DNA of 64,000 bases from an uncultured Dehalococcoidia bacterium. GTDB taxonomy: Bacteria; Chloroflexota; Dehalococcoidia; Lucifugimonadales; UBA3495. This document shows positions 1 to 9,405 of the stretch, piece after piece. Position 1 is the first letter of the stretch. The number at the start of each line of letters is the position of its first letter. Location: the NCBI GenBank assembly GCA_958296385.1, contig OY282494.1, positions 1,223,416 to 1,287,415 on the forward strand, read 5' to 3'. The translations under genes were made by a program, and so were the position numbers. The notes beneath the pieces were generated by a model that was not told the DNA's origin, did no database searches, and worked only from the letters and a program-made list of their open reading frames with translations.

Positions 1-99
1 TTGGCCAGTTGCTCAACGGTTACCAACTAAAGCCTCCTGCCGCAGGATGGATTGATTGCCTGCGCGATGGGGTTAGAGATGGGGTTGCGGTGCGTAGCA

Positions 100-720
100 T
101 CAGCGGACGCGGGGCGCAGCGATGGCGGGCGCGTCCGGGTCAAATGATGGCCCGCCGGCCAGCGCCACAAAGTAGCGATGCACCCGGGCGTCGGCGGTCA
201 GTTCGGGATGAAACGACGTCGCCAGCAACTTGCCCTGCTGCACGGCAACCGGCCGGCCATCAGGCAAAGCGGCCAGCACGTCCACGCCGGCGCCAACCCG
301 GATGATAACCGGCGCGCGGATAAAGATGCCGTGGTATTCGTCGTCTCCAAAACCCCGGATGGCCAGCGCCTGCTCAAAGGAATCAACCTGCCGGCCAAAA
401 GCGTTGCGCTGCACGCCAACGTCCATCAGTTGCAGAGGAACCGGGTCAGCCTCGGTAATCTCGTTAGCCAGCATAATCATACCGGCGCAAGTCCCCCAGA
501 CGGCTTTGCCGGATGACGCCATCCGGGCCACCGGCTCCCGCAGCCCGTAAAGGGACATGAGCCGGCTGAGCGTAGTGCTTTCACCGCCGGGAATAATCAG
601 CCCATCCAGCCCCGCCAGATGGTCGGGCAGACGCACCTCAATTGCGGTGGCGCCGATTGTGCGGAGCACGTGGCAGTGTTCCGCAAAATCCCCCTGTACA
701 GCCAAAACGCCGATGTTCAA
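100..720 (-). CDS. pdxT: Pyridoxal 5'-phosphate synthase glutaminase subunit PdxT
   Basis: Class I glutamine amidotransferase subunit that hydrolyses glutamine and passes ammonia to PdxS in the DXP-independent vitamin B6 pathway. The 206-aa protein has the family's normal length. The catalytic triad is visible: Cys78 in GTCAGM, His171 and Glu173 in SFHPEL; the PGGEST motif lies near residues 44-49. The start is TTG directly after a TAG stop, with no upstream ATG and only a weak ribosome-binding site. It lies 86 bp downstream of pdxS on the same strand and is probably co-transcribed with it. Confidence 0.95.
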   Translation of the reverse strand: MNIGVLAVQGDFAEHCHVLRTIGATAIEVRLPDHLAGLDGLIIPGGESTTLSRLMSLYGLREPVARMASSGKAVWGTCAGMIMLANEITEADPVPLQLMDVGVQRNAFGRQVDSFEQALAIRGFGDDEYHGIFIRAPVIIRVGAGVDVLAALPDGRPVAVQQGKLLATSFHPELTADARVHRYFVALAGGPSFDPDAPAIAAPRVR

Positions 721-806
721 CTAAACGACCAGCCGATGTCCTTGTCGATAAACGGTCTGCCGGCAAACGCCGGGCGATGCTATGCCGCGCGTGGGCGCCT
801 CCGATA

Positions 807-1700
807 TTAGACGCTGCGCGTGGCCAGCAGTTGTTCGGCGGGAATGGAGCGGGCCGATATGCCCACCATCGCCTCGCCCAAATTTTTGGAAACGTCCGCC
901 AGGATGTGCGGGTCCTGGTAGTGCGTAACCGCCTGCACGATGGCATGGGCCCGCCGGGCCGGGTCACCCGACTTAAAGATGCCGGAACCCACGAACACGC
1001 CGTCGGCGCCCAGCTGCATCATCAGGGCGGCGTCGGCCGGAGTTGCCACGCCGCCGGCGGCAAAGTTGACGACGGGCAGCCGTCCCTCCTCGCGGGTTTG
1101 CTGGAGCAGGTCAAGGCTCACGCGCAAATCCCGCGCCTCCACCACCATCTCGTCATCGGGCAGGGTGCGCAGCTTGCGGATGGCGCCCTGCACGGCCCGC
1201 ATATGGCGCACGGCCTCAACCACGTCGCCGGTGCCGGCCTCGCCCTTGGTTCGAATCATCGCCGCGCCCTCGGAGATGCGGCGCAAAGCCTCGCCCAAGT
1301 CGCGGCAGCCGCACACGAAAGGCACGGCAAAATCGTGCTTCCAAACGTGGTGCGCCTCGTCAGCGGGGGTCAGCACTTCGGACTCGTCCACGTAATCTAC
1401 GCCCATGGCCTGGAGGATTTGGGCCTCTACGAAATGCCCAATGCGGCACTTGGCCATCACCGGAATGGACACGGCGTCAATGATTTGGGAAATCATCGTA
1501 GGGTCGCTCATGCGGGCCACGCCGCCGTCGGCCCGGATGTCGGCCGGTACGCGTTCCAGCGCCATAACCGCCACGGCGCCCGATTCCTGAGCGATGCGGG
1601 CCTGGTCCGGCGTAACCACGTCCATAATGACCCCGCCCTTGAGCATCTGGGCGTGGCCGGATTTTACGGTGAAAGTGCCGGTAAGGACGTCAACAACCAT
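807..1700 (-). CDS. pdxS: Pyridoxal 5'-phosphate synthase lyase subunit PdxS
   Basis: Synthase subunit that condenses ribose 5-phosphate, glyceraldehyde 3-phosphate and PdxT-derived ammonia into PLP. The 297-aa TIM-barrel protein keeps the catalytic lysines: Lys84 in [10 protein letters not shown] and Lys152 in RTKGEAGTG. It also keeps the IMDV aspartate near residue 27. The open frame extends 25 codons further upstream, but ATG at 1700 is preceded by GGAGG at good spacing and gives the canonical N-terminus, so it is chosen. A good promoter lies just upstream (1735-1763). It heads the pdxS-pdxT pair. Confidence 0.96.
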   Translation of the reverse strand: MVVDVLTGTFTVKSGHAQMLKGGVIMDVVTPDQARIAQESGAVAVMALERVPADIRADGGVARMSDPTMISQIIDAVSIPVMAKCRIGHFVEAQILQAMGVDYVDESEVLTPADEAHHVWKHDFAVPFVCGCRDLGEALRRISEGAAMIRTKGEAGTGDVVEAVRHMRAVQGAIRKLRTLPDDEMVVEARDLRVSLDLLQQTREEGRLPVVNFAAGGVATPADAALMMQLGADGVFVGSGIFKSGDPARRAHAIVQAVTHYQDPHILADVSKNLGEAMVGISARSIPAEQLLATRSV

Positions 1701-1734
1701 CAATGAACCTCCTGTCCACAGGTATCCTGCCCGC

Positions 1735-1763
1735 ATTATAGCCCCGGACGGTACGCTAATCAA
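1735..1763 (-). promoter_or_regulatory. Sigma70-type promoter of pdxST
   Basis: On the minus strand, TTGATT (1758-1763) and a perfect TATAAT (1735-1740) are separated by 17 bp. The predicted transcript begins near 1728 and gives a leader of about 28 nt carrying GGAGG before the pdxS ATG. The promoter supports the 1700 start. Confidence 0.7.
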
Positions 1764-1845
1764 ATCGGGCCGCACACAGCAGCAACGGCGCGGAGCGAGG
1801 GCTCACGCCTCCCAATCCACGCCGTCCGCGCAGTTGTCCATTTTG

Positions 1846-1922
1846 TGGTGGGCCTGGATGGACTCGAACCAACGACCTCAGTCTTATCAGGACTGCGCTC
1901 TAACCGCCTGAGCTACAGGCCC
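1846..1922 (-). tRNA. tRNA-Ile (GAT anticodon)
   Basis: The reverse complement folds as a standard cloverleaf: acceptor GGGCCTG, D-arm with GCTCAG, anticodon loop CTGATAA with anticodon GAT, T-arm GGTTCGAGTCC, and an encoded CCA end (1846-1848). It lies between queG and pdxS on the same strand. The GAT species is usually inside rRNA operons; here no rRNA is in the window. Confidence 0.95.
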
Positions 1923-1944
1923 AAGGATAGACAGCATAACAAAC

Positions 1945-3135
1945 TTATCCCGACGGCGCAACTCCAAATCCCGTATGCCCGCCCGCCTCATCAAGGCCCA
2001 TCCCTATCTCCGCCAGCACGCCGGCGTCGGTTTCGCTGCCGGCGGCCCGGCGCAGTGCTTTGCGGGCGTCGTCTCCGCCGATGCGGCCCAAGGCCCAGGC
2101 GGCGTGCGCGCGTACCAGCGGCGATGCGTCGTTGAGCGCGCGGGCCAGCAGCGGCGCAGCGGCCGGGTTGCCGCTGTTGCCCAGGGCTACGCAGGCATTG
2201 CGGCGCATCCCCACCCACTTGGCCCGCATCACCGGCGTTCCGGCAAACCGGCTGCGGAACTCCGGCTCGGTCATTTCCAGCAGCTCAATCAGGTCTAAAT
2301 CGGATACATCCTTCCGCCCAAAATTGGGGTCGCTGCTGGAAACGGCTTTCCGATTGACCGGGCAGACGTCCTGGCAAATATCGCATCCAAACACCCAGTT
2401 GCCGATGGACGCCCGCAGCGGCCGGGGGATAGTCCCTTTATTCTCGATGGTCTGGTAGCTGATGCAGCGGCGGTTGTCCACCACGTAGGGCGCAACGATG
2501 GCGTCGGTGGGGCAGGCCGGTATGCAGCGCGCGCAGCTGCCGCAGGTTTTCGCCAGCGGAGCGTCCGGCGCCAGCGGCAAGTCGGTAATTATCTGCCCCA
2601 GCAATACCCACGAGCCGAGCTGCGGCGTGAGGATGTTGCCGTTCTTGCCAAACCAGCCCAGGCCCGACCGGGCCGCCGCCGCGCGGTCCAGCATCGGCCC
2701 GTCGTCCACGTACCAGCGCGCGCCAAACTCCCGGCCCACCTGCTCCGACAGCAGCAGCGTCAACCGCCGCATCCGGCGTTTCATCACCCGGTGGTAATCC
2801 CGCCCCCGTGCGTAGCGGGCAACTTTGCCGTATCCGACAGCATCCCCAGCAGTATCGTCCGCTGCATCATCCACGTAGTAGTTAAGCCCCAGGCAGATAA
2901 TCGACTTTGCACCCGGCAGCAGCCGCTCCGGATTAGACCCGCGGCCCACCCGCTCCGGCGTGAACCAGGGCAGGCCGTCCATCAGGCCGGATGCGATGCG
3001 GGACAGAGCAGCATCCCGGTCACCGGCAAAGTCGGCGGCATCGGCAATCGCCACCAAGTCAAACCCGACATCCCGCGCCAGCCGTTCTACGATTGCGCGC
3101 AAGTCAACGGCGGCGGCGTCATCGATGGCCGTCAC
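1945..3135 (-). CDS. queG: Epoxyqueuosine reductase QueG
   Basis: Cobalamin- and Fe-S-dependent enzyme for the last step of queuosine formation in tRNA: reduction of epoxyqueuosine. Two 4Fe-4S motifs are visible, CGSCARCIPACP and CDICQDVCP, together with the conserved DDGPMLDRAAAARSGLGWFGKN region. The C-terminus carries HEAT-like repeats (ALGNSGNPAAAPLLARAL and following). The open frame continues upstream through the neighbouring gene, so that part is discarded. GTG at 3135 overlaps the TGA of the dUTPase-like gene by 4 bp, which suggests translational coupling. Predicted length is 396 aa, slightly long for the family. Confidence 0.92.
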   Translation of the reverse strand: MTAIDDAAAVDLRAIVERLARDVGFDLVAIADAADFAGDRDAALSRIASGLMDGLPWFTPERVGRGSNPERLLPGAKSIICLGLNYYVDDAADDTAGDAVGYGKVARYARGRDYHRVMKRRMRRLTLLLSEQVGREFGARWYVDDGPMLDRAAAARSGLGWFGKNGNILTPQLGSWVLLGQIITDLPLAPDAPLAKTCGSCARCIPACPTDAIVAPYVVDNRRCISYQTIENKGTIPRPLRASIGNWVFGCDICQDVCPVNRKAVSSSDPNFGRKDVSDLDLIELLEMTEPEFRSRFAGTPVMRAKWVGMRRNACVALGNSGNPAAAPLLARALNDASPLVRAHAAWALGRIGGDDARKALRRAAGSETDAGVLAEIGMGLDEAGGHTGFGVAPSG

Positions 3136-3677
3136 AAGTTTTCCATCTGGTAGCGGCCGGCGTAGCCAACGGCATCGGCCTTTGCCAGCGGGATGAACAC
3201 CATTTGGGCAACCCTGGCGTTCTGCTGCAACCGGAACCCTTGCGGATGATGCACGTTCAAGAGGGCTTGCGACCGCCCGGCATAGCCCGCGTCCCACACG
3301 GCGGTATGAATCGCAACGCCGGAGCGCAGCAGGCTGGAGCGCGGGCGCACCAGCGCCATCAGCCACTTGGGTAGGCTTACTATTTCGTTGAGCGTAATCA
3401 GGTACGGCCCCGCTTCCAGCGTCCACCAGCCACCACCATCAACCGGCAACTCCGCAGTTTCGCTCAGCCGGCGGTCGGCGTCGGAGATGCCCATTTGACC
3501 CGGCGGGCCGGCGTCCGCAAACCTGGCAACCGTCCGCACCGTAAGGTCAAACCCGTTGGGTTGCAGCTGTTGACTCAGATTGACGTACTCGGACAGCAGC
3601 GGCGGCGCCCCGTCAATAAGCCGGCGAATTGTGCTGCGGTCAAGCACGCCGGAGCTGTTGGTTGCTGAATCAGCCAT
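3132..3677 (-). CDS. dUTPase / dCTP deaminase family protein
   Basis: Trimeric all-beta dUTPase-fold enzyme that removes dUTP or deaminates dCTP. Family motifs are LQPNGFDLT near the N-terminus, RPRSSLLRSGV, and WDAGYAGRSQALLNV followed by an NARVAQMVF segment. The third motif (D-x-G-Y-x-G ... N) looks more like a dUTPase than classical Dcd, so substrate choice is open. ATG at 3677 (about 181 aa) is taken; an ATG at 3707 adds ten residues and neither has a strong ribosome-binding site. The stop overlaps queG. Confidence 0.82.
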   Translation of the reverse strand: MADSATNSSGVLDRSTIRRLIDGAPPLLSEYVNLSQQLQPNGFDLTVRTVARFADAGPPGQMGISDADRRLSETAELPVDGGGWWTLEAGPYLITLNEIVSLPKWLMALVRPRSSLLRSGVAIHTAVWDAGYAGRSQALLNVHHPQGFRLQQNARVAQMVFIPLAKADAVGYAGRYQMENL

Positions 3678-3752
3678 GCGGTGTTGATAACAAACAGCCC
3701 GTCGCATTCCGCAAAAAGAGAAGCGACGGGCCCCTGGATTCGTGAGCGAACC

Positions 3753-5378
3753 CTAGTCGTGCATAAAGTCCTGGATGTCGGCGGGCAGCGGTTCGTACTT
3801 GGGAATCTCGGTGACCACCGCCTGCGTGGTGAGCAGCATCCCCGCCACCGAGCCGGCGTTTTCCAGCGCCGAGCGGGTGACTTTGGCCGGGTCGATGATG
3901 CCGGCGGCTATCAGATTGGTGTACTCGCCCTTGTCGGCGTCAAAGCCGTAATCGCCCTCAGCGGTGCGCACTTTTTCCACGATGACGGCGCCCTTGTACC
4001 CCGCGTTATCCGCGATGGTGCTGAGGGGGGCCTCCATCGCCTCCCGCACCAGCCGCATCCCCACGGCAACGTCCCCGGACGAACCCGCGATGAGATTGTC
4101 CAGCGCCGACTGCGCCCGCAGCAGGGTTACGCCGCCGCCGGGGATAATGCCCTCCTCCACCGCGGCCCGCGTGGACGCCAGGGCATCCTCGGTGCGGCTC
4201 TTGCGCTCGTTCAGCTCCGGTTCCGTAGCCGCCCCCACGCGAATCACCGCTACGCCGCCGGCCAGATTCGCCAGCCGTTCCTGCAACTTCTCCCGGTCGT
4301 AATCCGAGGTACTGTCCTCAATCTGCACCCGCAGCTCGGCAACCCGGCCGGCGATGTCGTCCTCGTGGCCCCGGCCTTCCACTATAGTAGTGTCGTCTTT
4401 GGTCGCCAGCACGCGCCGGGCCGAACCCAGATTTTCCAGCGCCACGGCGTCCAGCCGCATCCCGGTGTCGCTGGTAATCACCGTGCCGCCGGTCATTATG
4501 GCCAAATCCTCCAGCAGCGCCTTGCGCCGGTCGCCAAATCCGGGCGCTTTGACGGCCAGGCTGCTGACGGTGCCGCGCAACTTGTTGACCACCAGAGTCG
4601 CCAGCGCCTCGCCCTCAATGTCCTCGGCGATGATGATGAGCGGACGCCGGCCCGCCTGCGCTACCGCCTCCAGCGTCGGCACCACGTCGGCGGCCGATGA
4701 CAACTTCTGGTCGGTGAGCAGGAACAGCGGTTCATCCAGCGCCGCCTCCATCCGGTCGGTGTCAGTGACGAAATGTGGCGACAGATACCCCCGGTCCAGG
4801 CGCATCCCCTCAACGACGTCAAGCTCGTCGGTCAGGCTGCGGCTTTCCTCAATGGTGATAATGCCCTCCCGGCCCACCTTGTCCATCGCGTCGGCAATCA
4901 GCCTGGCGATTGCCTCCTCGTGAGCGGACAGCGCCGCCACCCGGGCCACCTGCTCGCTGCTTTCCACGGCCACGGCCTGCGCGCTAATCTCGTCCCGCAC
5001 GGCGGCCACCGCCTGGTCGATGCCCGATTTCAGAGCCAGCGGGTTGGCCCCGGCGGCCACGTTCCGGAAACCGTCGCGTATCATGGAGCGGGCCAGCACT
5101 ACCGACGTAGTCGTGCCATCGCCCACCACGTCATTAGTTTTGGACGCCGCCTCTTTCACCACCTGCGCGCCCATGTTCTCGTAAGGGTCGGGCAGCTGCA
5201 CCTCTTTGGCAATGGTAACGCCGTCGCTGCAAACTACCGGCAAAGTCCAAACCCGCCCCAGTATAACGTTGCGCCCGCTGGGGCCCAGCGTAAGGGCAAC
5301 CACCCGGCCCAACTTGTCAACTCCATTCATCAAGCTCCGTCGCGCCGTATCGTCAAAAATCAACTGTTTCTCAGGCAT
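3753..5378 (-). CDS. groEL: Chaperonin GroEL (no groES beside it)
   Basis: 60-kDa chaperonin, 541 aa. Family signatures are present: GDGTTT in the ATP site, [18 protein letters not shown], the catalytic Asp in [16 protein letters not shown], and IPGGG. ATG at 5378 follows GGAGGA at good spacing. Two features depart from the typical protein. The usual GPKGRNV reads GPSGRNV, followed by [14 protein letters not shown] where most GroELs have a SFGAPTIT-like stretch, and the C-terminus ends in FMHD without a Gly-Gly-Met tail. No groES lies within several kilobases, and no CIRCE operator was found upstream. It may be a second, specialised GroEL. Confidence 0.93.
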   Translation of the reverse strand: MPEKQLIFDDTARRSLMNGVDKLGRVVALTLGPSGRNVILGRVWTLPVVCSDGVTIAKEVQLPDPYENMGAQVVKEAASKTNDVVGDGTTTSVVLARSMIRDGFRNVAAGANPLALKSGIDQAVAAVRDEISAQAVAVESSEQVARVAALSAHEEAIARLIADAMDKVGREGIITIEESRSLTDELDVVEGMRLDRGYLSPHFVTDTDRMEAALDEPLFLLTDQKLSSAADVVPTLEAVAQAGRRPLIIIAEDIEGEALATLVVNKLRGTVSSLAVKAPGFGDRRKALLEDLAIMTGGTVITSDTGMRLDAVALENLGSARRVLATKDDTTIVEGRGHEDDIAGRVAELRVQIEDSTSDYDREKLQERLANLAGGVAVIRVGAATEPELNERKSRTEDALASTRAAVEEGIIPGGGVTLLRAQSALDNLIAGSSGDVAVGMRLVREAMEAPLSTIADNAGYKGAVIVEKVRTAEGDYGFDADKGEYTNLIAAGIIDPAKVTRSALENAGSVAGMLLTTQAVVTEIPKYEPLPADIQDFMHD

Positions 5379-5479
5379 TGCGGATTCCTCCGAGCGTAGG
5401 GATTGATAGACATGATTCAAGGAATAACCCTGCGCAATCCCCCGGCGGCAAAAGCCGGGCGCCGACTATTCCAACGGAT

Positions 5480-5509
5480 ATTGTCCGGCAAACACCGCCA
5501 AACTGTCAA
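5480..5509 (-). promoter_or_regulatory. Probable groEL promoter
   Basis: Minus-strand TTGACA (5504-5509) and GACAAT (5480-5485), 18-bp spacer, about 100 nt upstream of the groEL ATG. A CCCGGC/GCCGGG hairpin lies in the leader around 5441-5462. No CIRCE inverted repeat is present. Confidence 0.5.
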
Positions 5510-5574
5510 CCGGAACCTGTCATCACCGCCTCAGACGGTTCAACCAGCCCCACTGCCCATTAGCCATTCCCAAC

Positions 5575-5788
5575 GCCATCCTGAGCCCAGCAAACCCCAA
5601 CACCGCAGCAGCGCCCTTGCCTCCAAAGATACACCGAGGGGGTCTGGGGGAAATGATTTCCCCCAGCGTCCCCTCCTTTCAACCAAACCCACCGCCCGAT
5701 ACCACACCCGCCCGATACCAGCCAACCGCAACCCACTCCCAAAGGATAACCCATCATGACTTGACCAAACCACCTCAAACGAAACGCC
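5575..5788 (+). repeat. Modular intergenic repeat, copy A (short form)
   Basis: The groEL-folK gap (5421-5802) contains no credible gene. From 5575 it matches the longer copy B at 43348-43966. It begins with a GCCATCCTGAGC-like end, then an AACCCCAACaCCGCAGC stretch and the 23-bp palindrome at 5644-5666. It then jumps to the CCCGATACCAGCCAACCGCAA segment and ends in GACTTGACCAAACCACCT plus AAACGAAACGCC. The roughly 400-bp middle of copy B, including the core with terminal inverted repeats, is missing. It looks like an internally deleted derivative. Confidence 0.8.
5644..5666. repeat. 23-bp palindrome in copy A
   Basis: Perfect inverted repeat with 11-bp arms (CTGGGGGAAAT / ATTTCCCCCAG) around one centre base, here G. 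The same palindrome, with centre base C, occurs at 43420-43442 with near-identical flanks (GAGGGGGT before it). Confidence 0.85.
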
Positions 5789-5802
5789 GGCGCCGCCGGC
5801 GG

Positions 5803-6318
5803 TCAGGGCAAGTCAATTTGCCCCCAATACTGCACCCCGGCCCGGCCATCCACCTGCGCCAGGACTGCCTCCACCGTCGCTCCGTCCGGCGGTATTGGCA
5901 CCGGCCCGGCGATTTCGCCCAGCGGCACCAGCGCAAAAGCGCGTTCGCGCAGCCGGAAGTGGGGAATCTGCAAGTCGGGCAAAGGCATCGCTATTTCCAG
6001 CCCCCCGTACAGCAGGATGTCCACGTCAATTAGCCGTGGCCCCCACTGATAGCTCGGTGTGCGCCCCACCAGCGACTCCGTGCGCTGGCACGCGGACAGC
6101 AGCTCCAAAGGCGCCAGCCTGGTCTCAAACCGGGCTGCCAGATTCAGAAACGCCGGCTGCTCAACAAGCCCCCACGGCTCAGTTTCGTACACCGACGATG
6201 CCGCCAGCAGGCATAGCCCCTCCGTTGCGTCCAGCAGCCGCAGGGCCTCGTACAGCGCCGCCCGGCGGTCGCCCAAATTGCCGCCCAGCCCCAGGTAAGC
6301 ATCTACCCCATCACCCAT
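5803..6318 (-). CDS. folK: 2-amino-4-hydroxy-6-hydroxymethyldihydropteridine diphosphokinase FolK
   Basis: HPPK transfers pyrophosphate from ATP to the pterin, producing the substrate of FolP in folate synthesis. The N-terminal LGLGGNLGDR, the SSVYETEPWG segment and the signature WGPRLIDVDILLYG are all present. ATG at 6318 (171 aa) overlaps the end of folP by 16 bp; another ATG at 6333 is possible. The folP-folK overlap points to one transcript. Confidence 0.94.
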   Translation of the reverse strand: MGDGVDAYLGLGGNLGDRRAALYEALRLLDATEGLCLLAASSVYETEPWGLVEQPAFLNLAARFETRLAPLELLSACQRTESLVGRTPSYQWGPRLIDVDILLYGGLEIAMPLPDLQIPHFRLRERAFALVPLGEIAGPVPIPPDGATVEAVLAQVDGRAGVQYWGQIDLP

Positions 6319-7181
6319 CCGTCCGGCCTCCAATCCCGCACAATCGCATCGGTCATCCGCGCCACCCGCGCCATCGCGCCCACGTCGTGCACCCGCACAA
6401 TGTCGGCGCCCCCGGCAATGCTCATCGCCACCGCCGCCGCCGTACCCTCCAGCCGCTCCGATTCCGGCAGGTCTAAAATCCGGCCGATAGTGGACTTGCG
6501 CGACACCCCCAAAAGCATCGGGTAGCCCAGCGCCTTGAACTCCGGCAATCGCCGCAGCAATTCCAGATTATGGTCGGCCGTTTTCCCGAACCCGATGCCC
6601 GGATCTATGATGATGTTATCGGCGCGAACCCCGGCGGCGGCGGCTATGGACGCGCTGCGCCGCAAGCCGGCGCTAACCTCGAGAACCAGATTGCGATACG
6701 TTGTGCCGGCCTGATTGTGCATTACGATTATCGGCACGCCGGCGTCGGCGGCCACTTGGCCCATACCGGCGTCCGCCCGCAAACCCCAAACGTCATTAAT
6801 CACCGCAGCGCCCATACCGACGGCCCGCCGGGCCACCTGCGCCTTGTAAGTATCCACGCTCACCGGCACACGCACCACCGAACACACCGCGCCCAGCGCC
6901 GGCAGCAGCCGGCGCATCTCCTCATCCGCAGTAAGCGTCCGGCTGCCCGGCCGGGTTGATTCGCCGCCCACGTCAATTATGTCAGCCCCGTCAGCCTGCA
7001 TCCGGAGGGCCAGGTCAACGGCAGCGTCCACGTTCCCCCGCAAACCGTCCCCGGAGAACGAGTCCGGCGTCAAGTTAATGATGCCCATAACGTAGGTGCG
7101 CTGGCCCCAGGGCCAAGCCTTTCCTTTGATATAGGTAGTCGCCGGAGCGGATGTTGGATGCTGTTTGCCGGACTCTGCCAT
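6303..7181 (-). CDS. folP: Dihydropteroate synthase FolP
   Basis: Condenses the pterin pyrophosphate with p-aminobenzoate to give dihydropteroate. Both signatures are visible: GIINLTPDSFSGDG near residues 33-46 and GADIIDVGGESTRPGS further on. The late DPGIGFGKT and SRKSTIG motifs are also there. Length is 292 aa from ATG at 7181. The open frame runs much further upstream, but that part lies antisense to the carboxyltransferase gene, and a minus-strand TATAAT at 7240-7245 argues for the downstream start. folK follows with overlap. Confidence 0.94.
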   Translation of the reverse strand: MAESGKQHPTSAPATTYIKGKAWPWGQRTYVMGIINLTPDSFSGDGLRGNVDAAVDLALRMQADGADIIDVGGESTRPGSRTLTADEEMRRLLPALGAVCSVVRVPVSVDTYKAQVARRAVGMGAAVINDVWGLRADAGMGQVAADAGVPIIVMHNQAGTTYRNLVLEVSAGLRRSASIAAAAGVRADNIIIDPGIGFGKTADHNLELLRRLPEFKALGYPMLLGVSRKSTIGRILDLPESERLEGTAAAVAMSIAGGADIVRVHDVGAMARVARMTDAIVRDWRPDGWVMG

Positions 7182-7239
7182 TGCCGCAATGCCCCGGTTG
7201 TCCCCCGCCGATTCTCCCCCGGTTAACGTTCCGCAAGCC

Positions 7240-7247
7240 ATTATAAA
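7240..7247. promoter_or_regulatory. Divergent -10 region between folP and the carboxyltransferase gene
   Basis: The 138-bp gap between the divergent starts contains ATTATAAA. It reads TATAAT on the minus strand (7240-7245) and TATAAA on the plus strand (7242-7247). No convincing -35 was found for either direction. Confidence 0.35.
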
Positions 7248-7319
7248 TGACCGGAGGCGATGACGGCGCCAAGTTGCCGGCACGCCGGGCGTTTGATAGC
7301 ATTGCCGCCGGAGGGCGCC

Positions 7320-8903
7320 GTGGCAATTACAAATGACGATTTCACCAATGATGATTTGACCAACGAGAAACTCAGTGAGCTGCTCCGGCTGGGCGAGCAG
7401 GCCCGGCTGGGCGGCGGACAGCGACGCGTTGACCAGCAGCATCAGCGGGGCAAACTGACGGCCCGCGAGCGGCTGGCCCTGCTGATGGACGCGGGCACGT
7501 TCCGGGAGATTGACCGCTTCGTTACCCACCGCACCACGGATTTCGGCCTGGCCGGCCGGACTGTCCTGGGCGATGCGGTAGTCACCGGCTACGGCAACGT
7601 TGACGGCCGGCAGGTGTTCGCCTACGCCCAGGACTTTACCGTCTTTGGCGGTTCGCTGTCCGAAGTGGTCGGCCAGAAAATCTGCAAGGTGATGGACCTC
7701 GCAGCCAAAACCGGCTGTCCGATGATTGGCATTTGCGACTCCGGCGGCGCACGCATCCAGGAAGGCGCGCTGAGCCTGGCCGCCTACGGCGATATATTCC
7801 TGCGCAACACCATGTACTCCGGCGTCGTTCCCCAAATCTCGGTCATTATGGGGCCATCCGCCGGCGGCGCCGTGTACTCCCCGGCCATCACCGATTTTGT
7901 ATTCATGGTGCGCGGCACCGGCCAAATGTACATCACCGGCCCGGACGTAGTGCGCGCCGTTACGGGCGAGGACGTTACCCACGAGGAACTGGGCGGCGCC
8001 GACGCCCACGGCGCGCGCAGCGGCGTGGCCCACTTCGTCCATGATTCAGAGGAGGACTGCCTCGCCGAAGTCCGCCGCCTCATCAGCTTTCTCCCCCTCA
8101 ACAACCTGGACGACCCTCCGGCCTATCGCTCCGGCGACCCGGCAGCGCGCACCGACGATACCCTCCGCTCCATCGTGCCACCGGAACCAAACCGCCCCTA
8201 CGACATCCGCGAGATTATCTACCGCCTCGTCGATGACGAGGAATTCATGGAAGTGCAGCCCGCCTACGCCCCCAACGTGGTAGTGGGCTTTGGCCGCATG
8301 GACGGGCGCACGGTGGGGCTGGTGGGCAATCAGCCGGCGTTCATGGCCGGCGTGCTGGACAGCAACGCCTCGGCCAAAGCGTCCCGCTTCGTGCGGTTTT
8401 GCGACTGCTTCAACGTGCCGCTGGTTACGCTGGTGGACGTCCCCGGCTTTATGCCCGGCACCGAGCAGGAATACGGCGGCATCATCAGGCACGGCGCCAA
8501 GCTCATCTACGCCTACGCCGAGGCCACCGTCCCAAAGGTGGCCGTCATCACCCGCAAAGCCTACGGCGGCGCCTACATCGTAATGAGCAGCAAACATCTC
8601 CGTTCCGACGTCAATCTGGCTTGGCCCTCTGCCGAGATTGCCGTGATGGGGCCGGACGGCGCCGTGAACATCATCTATCGCGAGGAAATTGCCGGCGCCG
8701 ACAACCCGGACGACCGCCGCGCCGCGCTCATCGCCGACTACCAGGAACGTTTCACCAACCCCTACGTAGCCGCCAACCGGGGCTACCTCGACGACGTAAT
8801 CGACCCGGCCGAATCCCGCGCCACCATCATCCGCGCGCTGGATATGTTGCAGAGCAAGCGCGACACCATGCCCGCCAAGAAACACGGCAACATACCGCTA
8901 TGA
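7320..8903 (+). CDS. Acyl-CoA (propionyl/methylmalonyl-type) carboxylase carboxyltransferase subunit
   Basis: Beta subunit that moves the carboxyl group from biotin to an acyl-CoA, most likely propionyl-CoA. The 527-aa protein has two crotonase-fold halves. The N-half contains [31 protein letters not shown] and [13 protein letters not shown]; the C-half contains [37 protein letters not shown] at 7320, five bases after GGAGGG, is chosen over ATG at 7260, which has GGAGG only two bases away. No biotin carboxylase or carrier gene is nearby, so those subunits must be encoded elsewhere. Confidence 0.92.
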   Translation: MAITNDDFTNDDLTNEKLSELLRLGEQARLGGGQRRVDQQHQRGKLTARERLALLMDAGTFREIDRFVTHRTTDFGLAGRTVLGDAVVTGYGNVDGRQVFAYAQDFTVFGGSLSEVVGQKICKVMDLAAKTGCPMIGICDSGGARIQEGALSLAAYGDIFLRNTMYSGVVPQISVIMGPSAGGAVYSPAITDFVFMVRGTGQMYITGPDVVRAVTGEDVTHEELGGADAHGARSGVAHFVHDSEEDCLAEVRRLISFLPLNNLDDPPAYRSGDPAARTDDTLRSIVPPEPNRPYDIREIIYRLVDDEEFMEVQPAYAPNVVVGFGRMDGRTVGLVGNQPAFMAGVLDSNASAKASRFVRFCDCFNVPLVTLVDVPGFMPGTEQEYGGIIRHGAKLIYAYAEATVPKVAVITRKAYGGAYIVMSSKHLRSDVNLAWPSAEIAVMGPDGAVNIIYREEIAGADNPDDRRAALIADYQERFTNPYVAANRGYLDDVIDPAESRATIIRALDMLQSKRDTMPAKKHGNIPL

Positions 8904-8939
8904 TGAGCAGCCGGATATAATGTTAGATGAGCAGCCGGA
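8902..8939 (+). repeat. 14-bp direct repeat across a gene junction
   Basis: GATGAGCAGCCGGA occurs at 8902-8915, overlapping the carboxyltransferase stop codon, and again at 8926-8939 inside the first codons of the next gene. Ten bases lie between them. Confidence 0.9.
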
Positions 8940-9372
8940 ACAAAACCCAACGCTGTGGATTGGAATACCCAGCATCCCCGCCCGCCGGGTGGGCCAGGCG
9001 CTGGTAGTATTCCTGTTCGCACTCACCGCAGCCATCGTCATCGACGCGCTGCTAATCACACACAACCAGGAACCGGAAACCTGGCAGCTAACCGCCGAAG
9101 CCATCTTTGACGACGGCGGTTCCATAGTAGCCTGGGCCATAGCAGCAACCTGGCCAATCATGGAGGTACTCAGAATGGTACTGGCAAGCATCTGGGAAAA
9201 CCGCATCCGCCGCCGCGCCATCGAGCAAGGCTTGGAGCAAGGCTTGGAGAAAGGGCGCGCGGAGAATCAGCGGCTCTGGCTGGCGTGGAATCGCCGCCGC
9301 CAGGATGCCGAGGAGCGCGGCGTCCCTTTCACCGAACCCCCGCCTAGCCTCGAAAGCCGCGATACCGCATAG
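8920..9372 (+). CDS. Small membrane protein with charged C-terminal tail, unknown function
   Basis: 150 aa with two hydrophobic segments: about residues 26-45 (ALVVFLFALTAAIVIDALL) and 66-88 (GGSIVAWAIAATWPIMEVLRMV). A charged tail follows: IWENRIRRRAIEQGLEQGLEKG, then WNRRRQDAEERGVPFTEPPPSLES. The tail is repeated in the next gene, so the two are paralogous from about residue 86 onward. The xQGLxxGL pattern suggests a helical, possibly oligomerising stem. The family was not recognised and no enzyme motif is visible. It starts 16 bp after the carboxyltransferase stop. Confidence 0.72.
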   Translation: MLDEQPEQNPTLWIGIPSIPARRVGQALVVFLFALTAAIVIDALLITHNQEPETWQLTAEAIFDDGGSIVAWAIAATWPIMEVLRMVLASIWENRIRRRAIEQGLEQGLEKGRAENQRLWLAWNRRRQDAEERGVPFTEPPPSLESRDTA

Positions 9373-9405
9373 ACTACCGAACCAACCAGATGGGAGTAGC
9401 ACACC

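Noticed and set aside
1-99. Possible gene fragment at the left edge
   Set aside because: No frame gives recognisable protein similarity; the longer plus-strand ORF is antisense to pdxT.
642-1706. 354-codon plus-strand open frame
   Set aside because: Antisense to pdxS, His/Gly-rich shadow translation.
5379-5560. CIRCE/HrcA operator upstream of groEL
   Set aside because: No TTAGCACTC-N9-GAGTGCTAA-like inverted repeat was found; only a sigma70-like promoter and a GC hairpin.
7182-8042. Upstream extension of the folP reading frame
   Set aside because: Antisense to the carboxyltransferase gene, and the folP start is fixed by protein similarity and the -10 at 7240.
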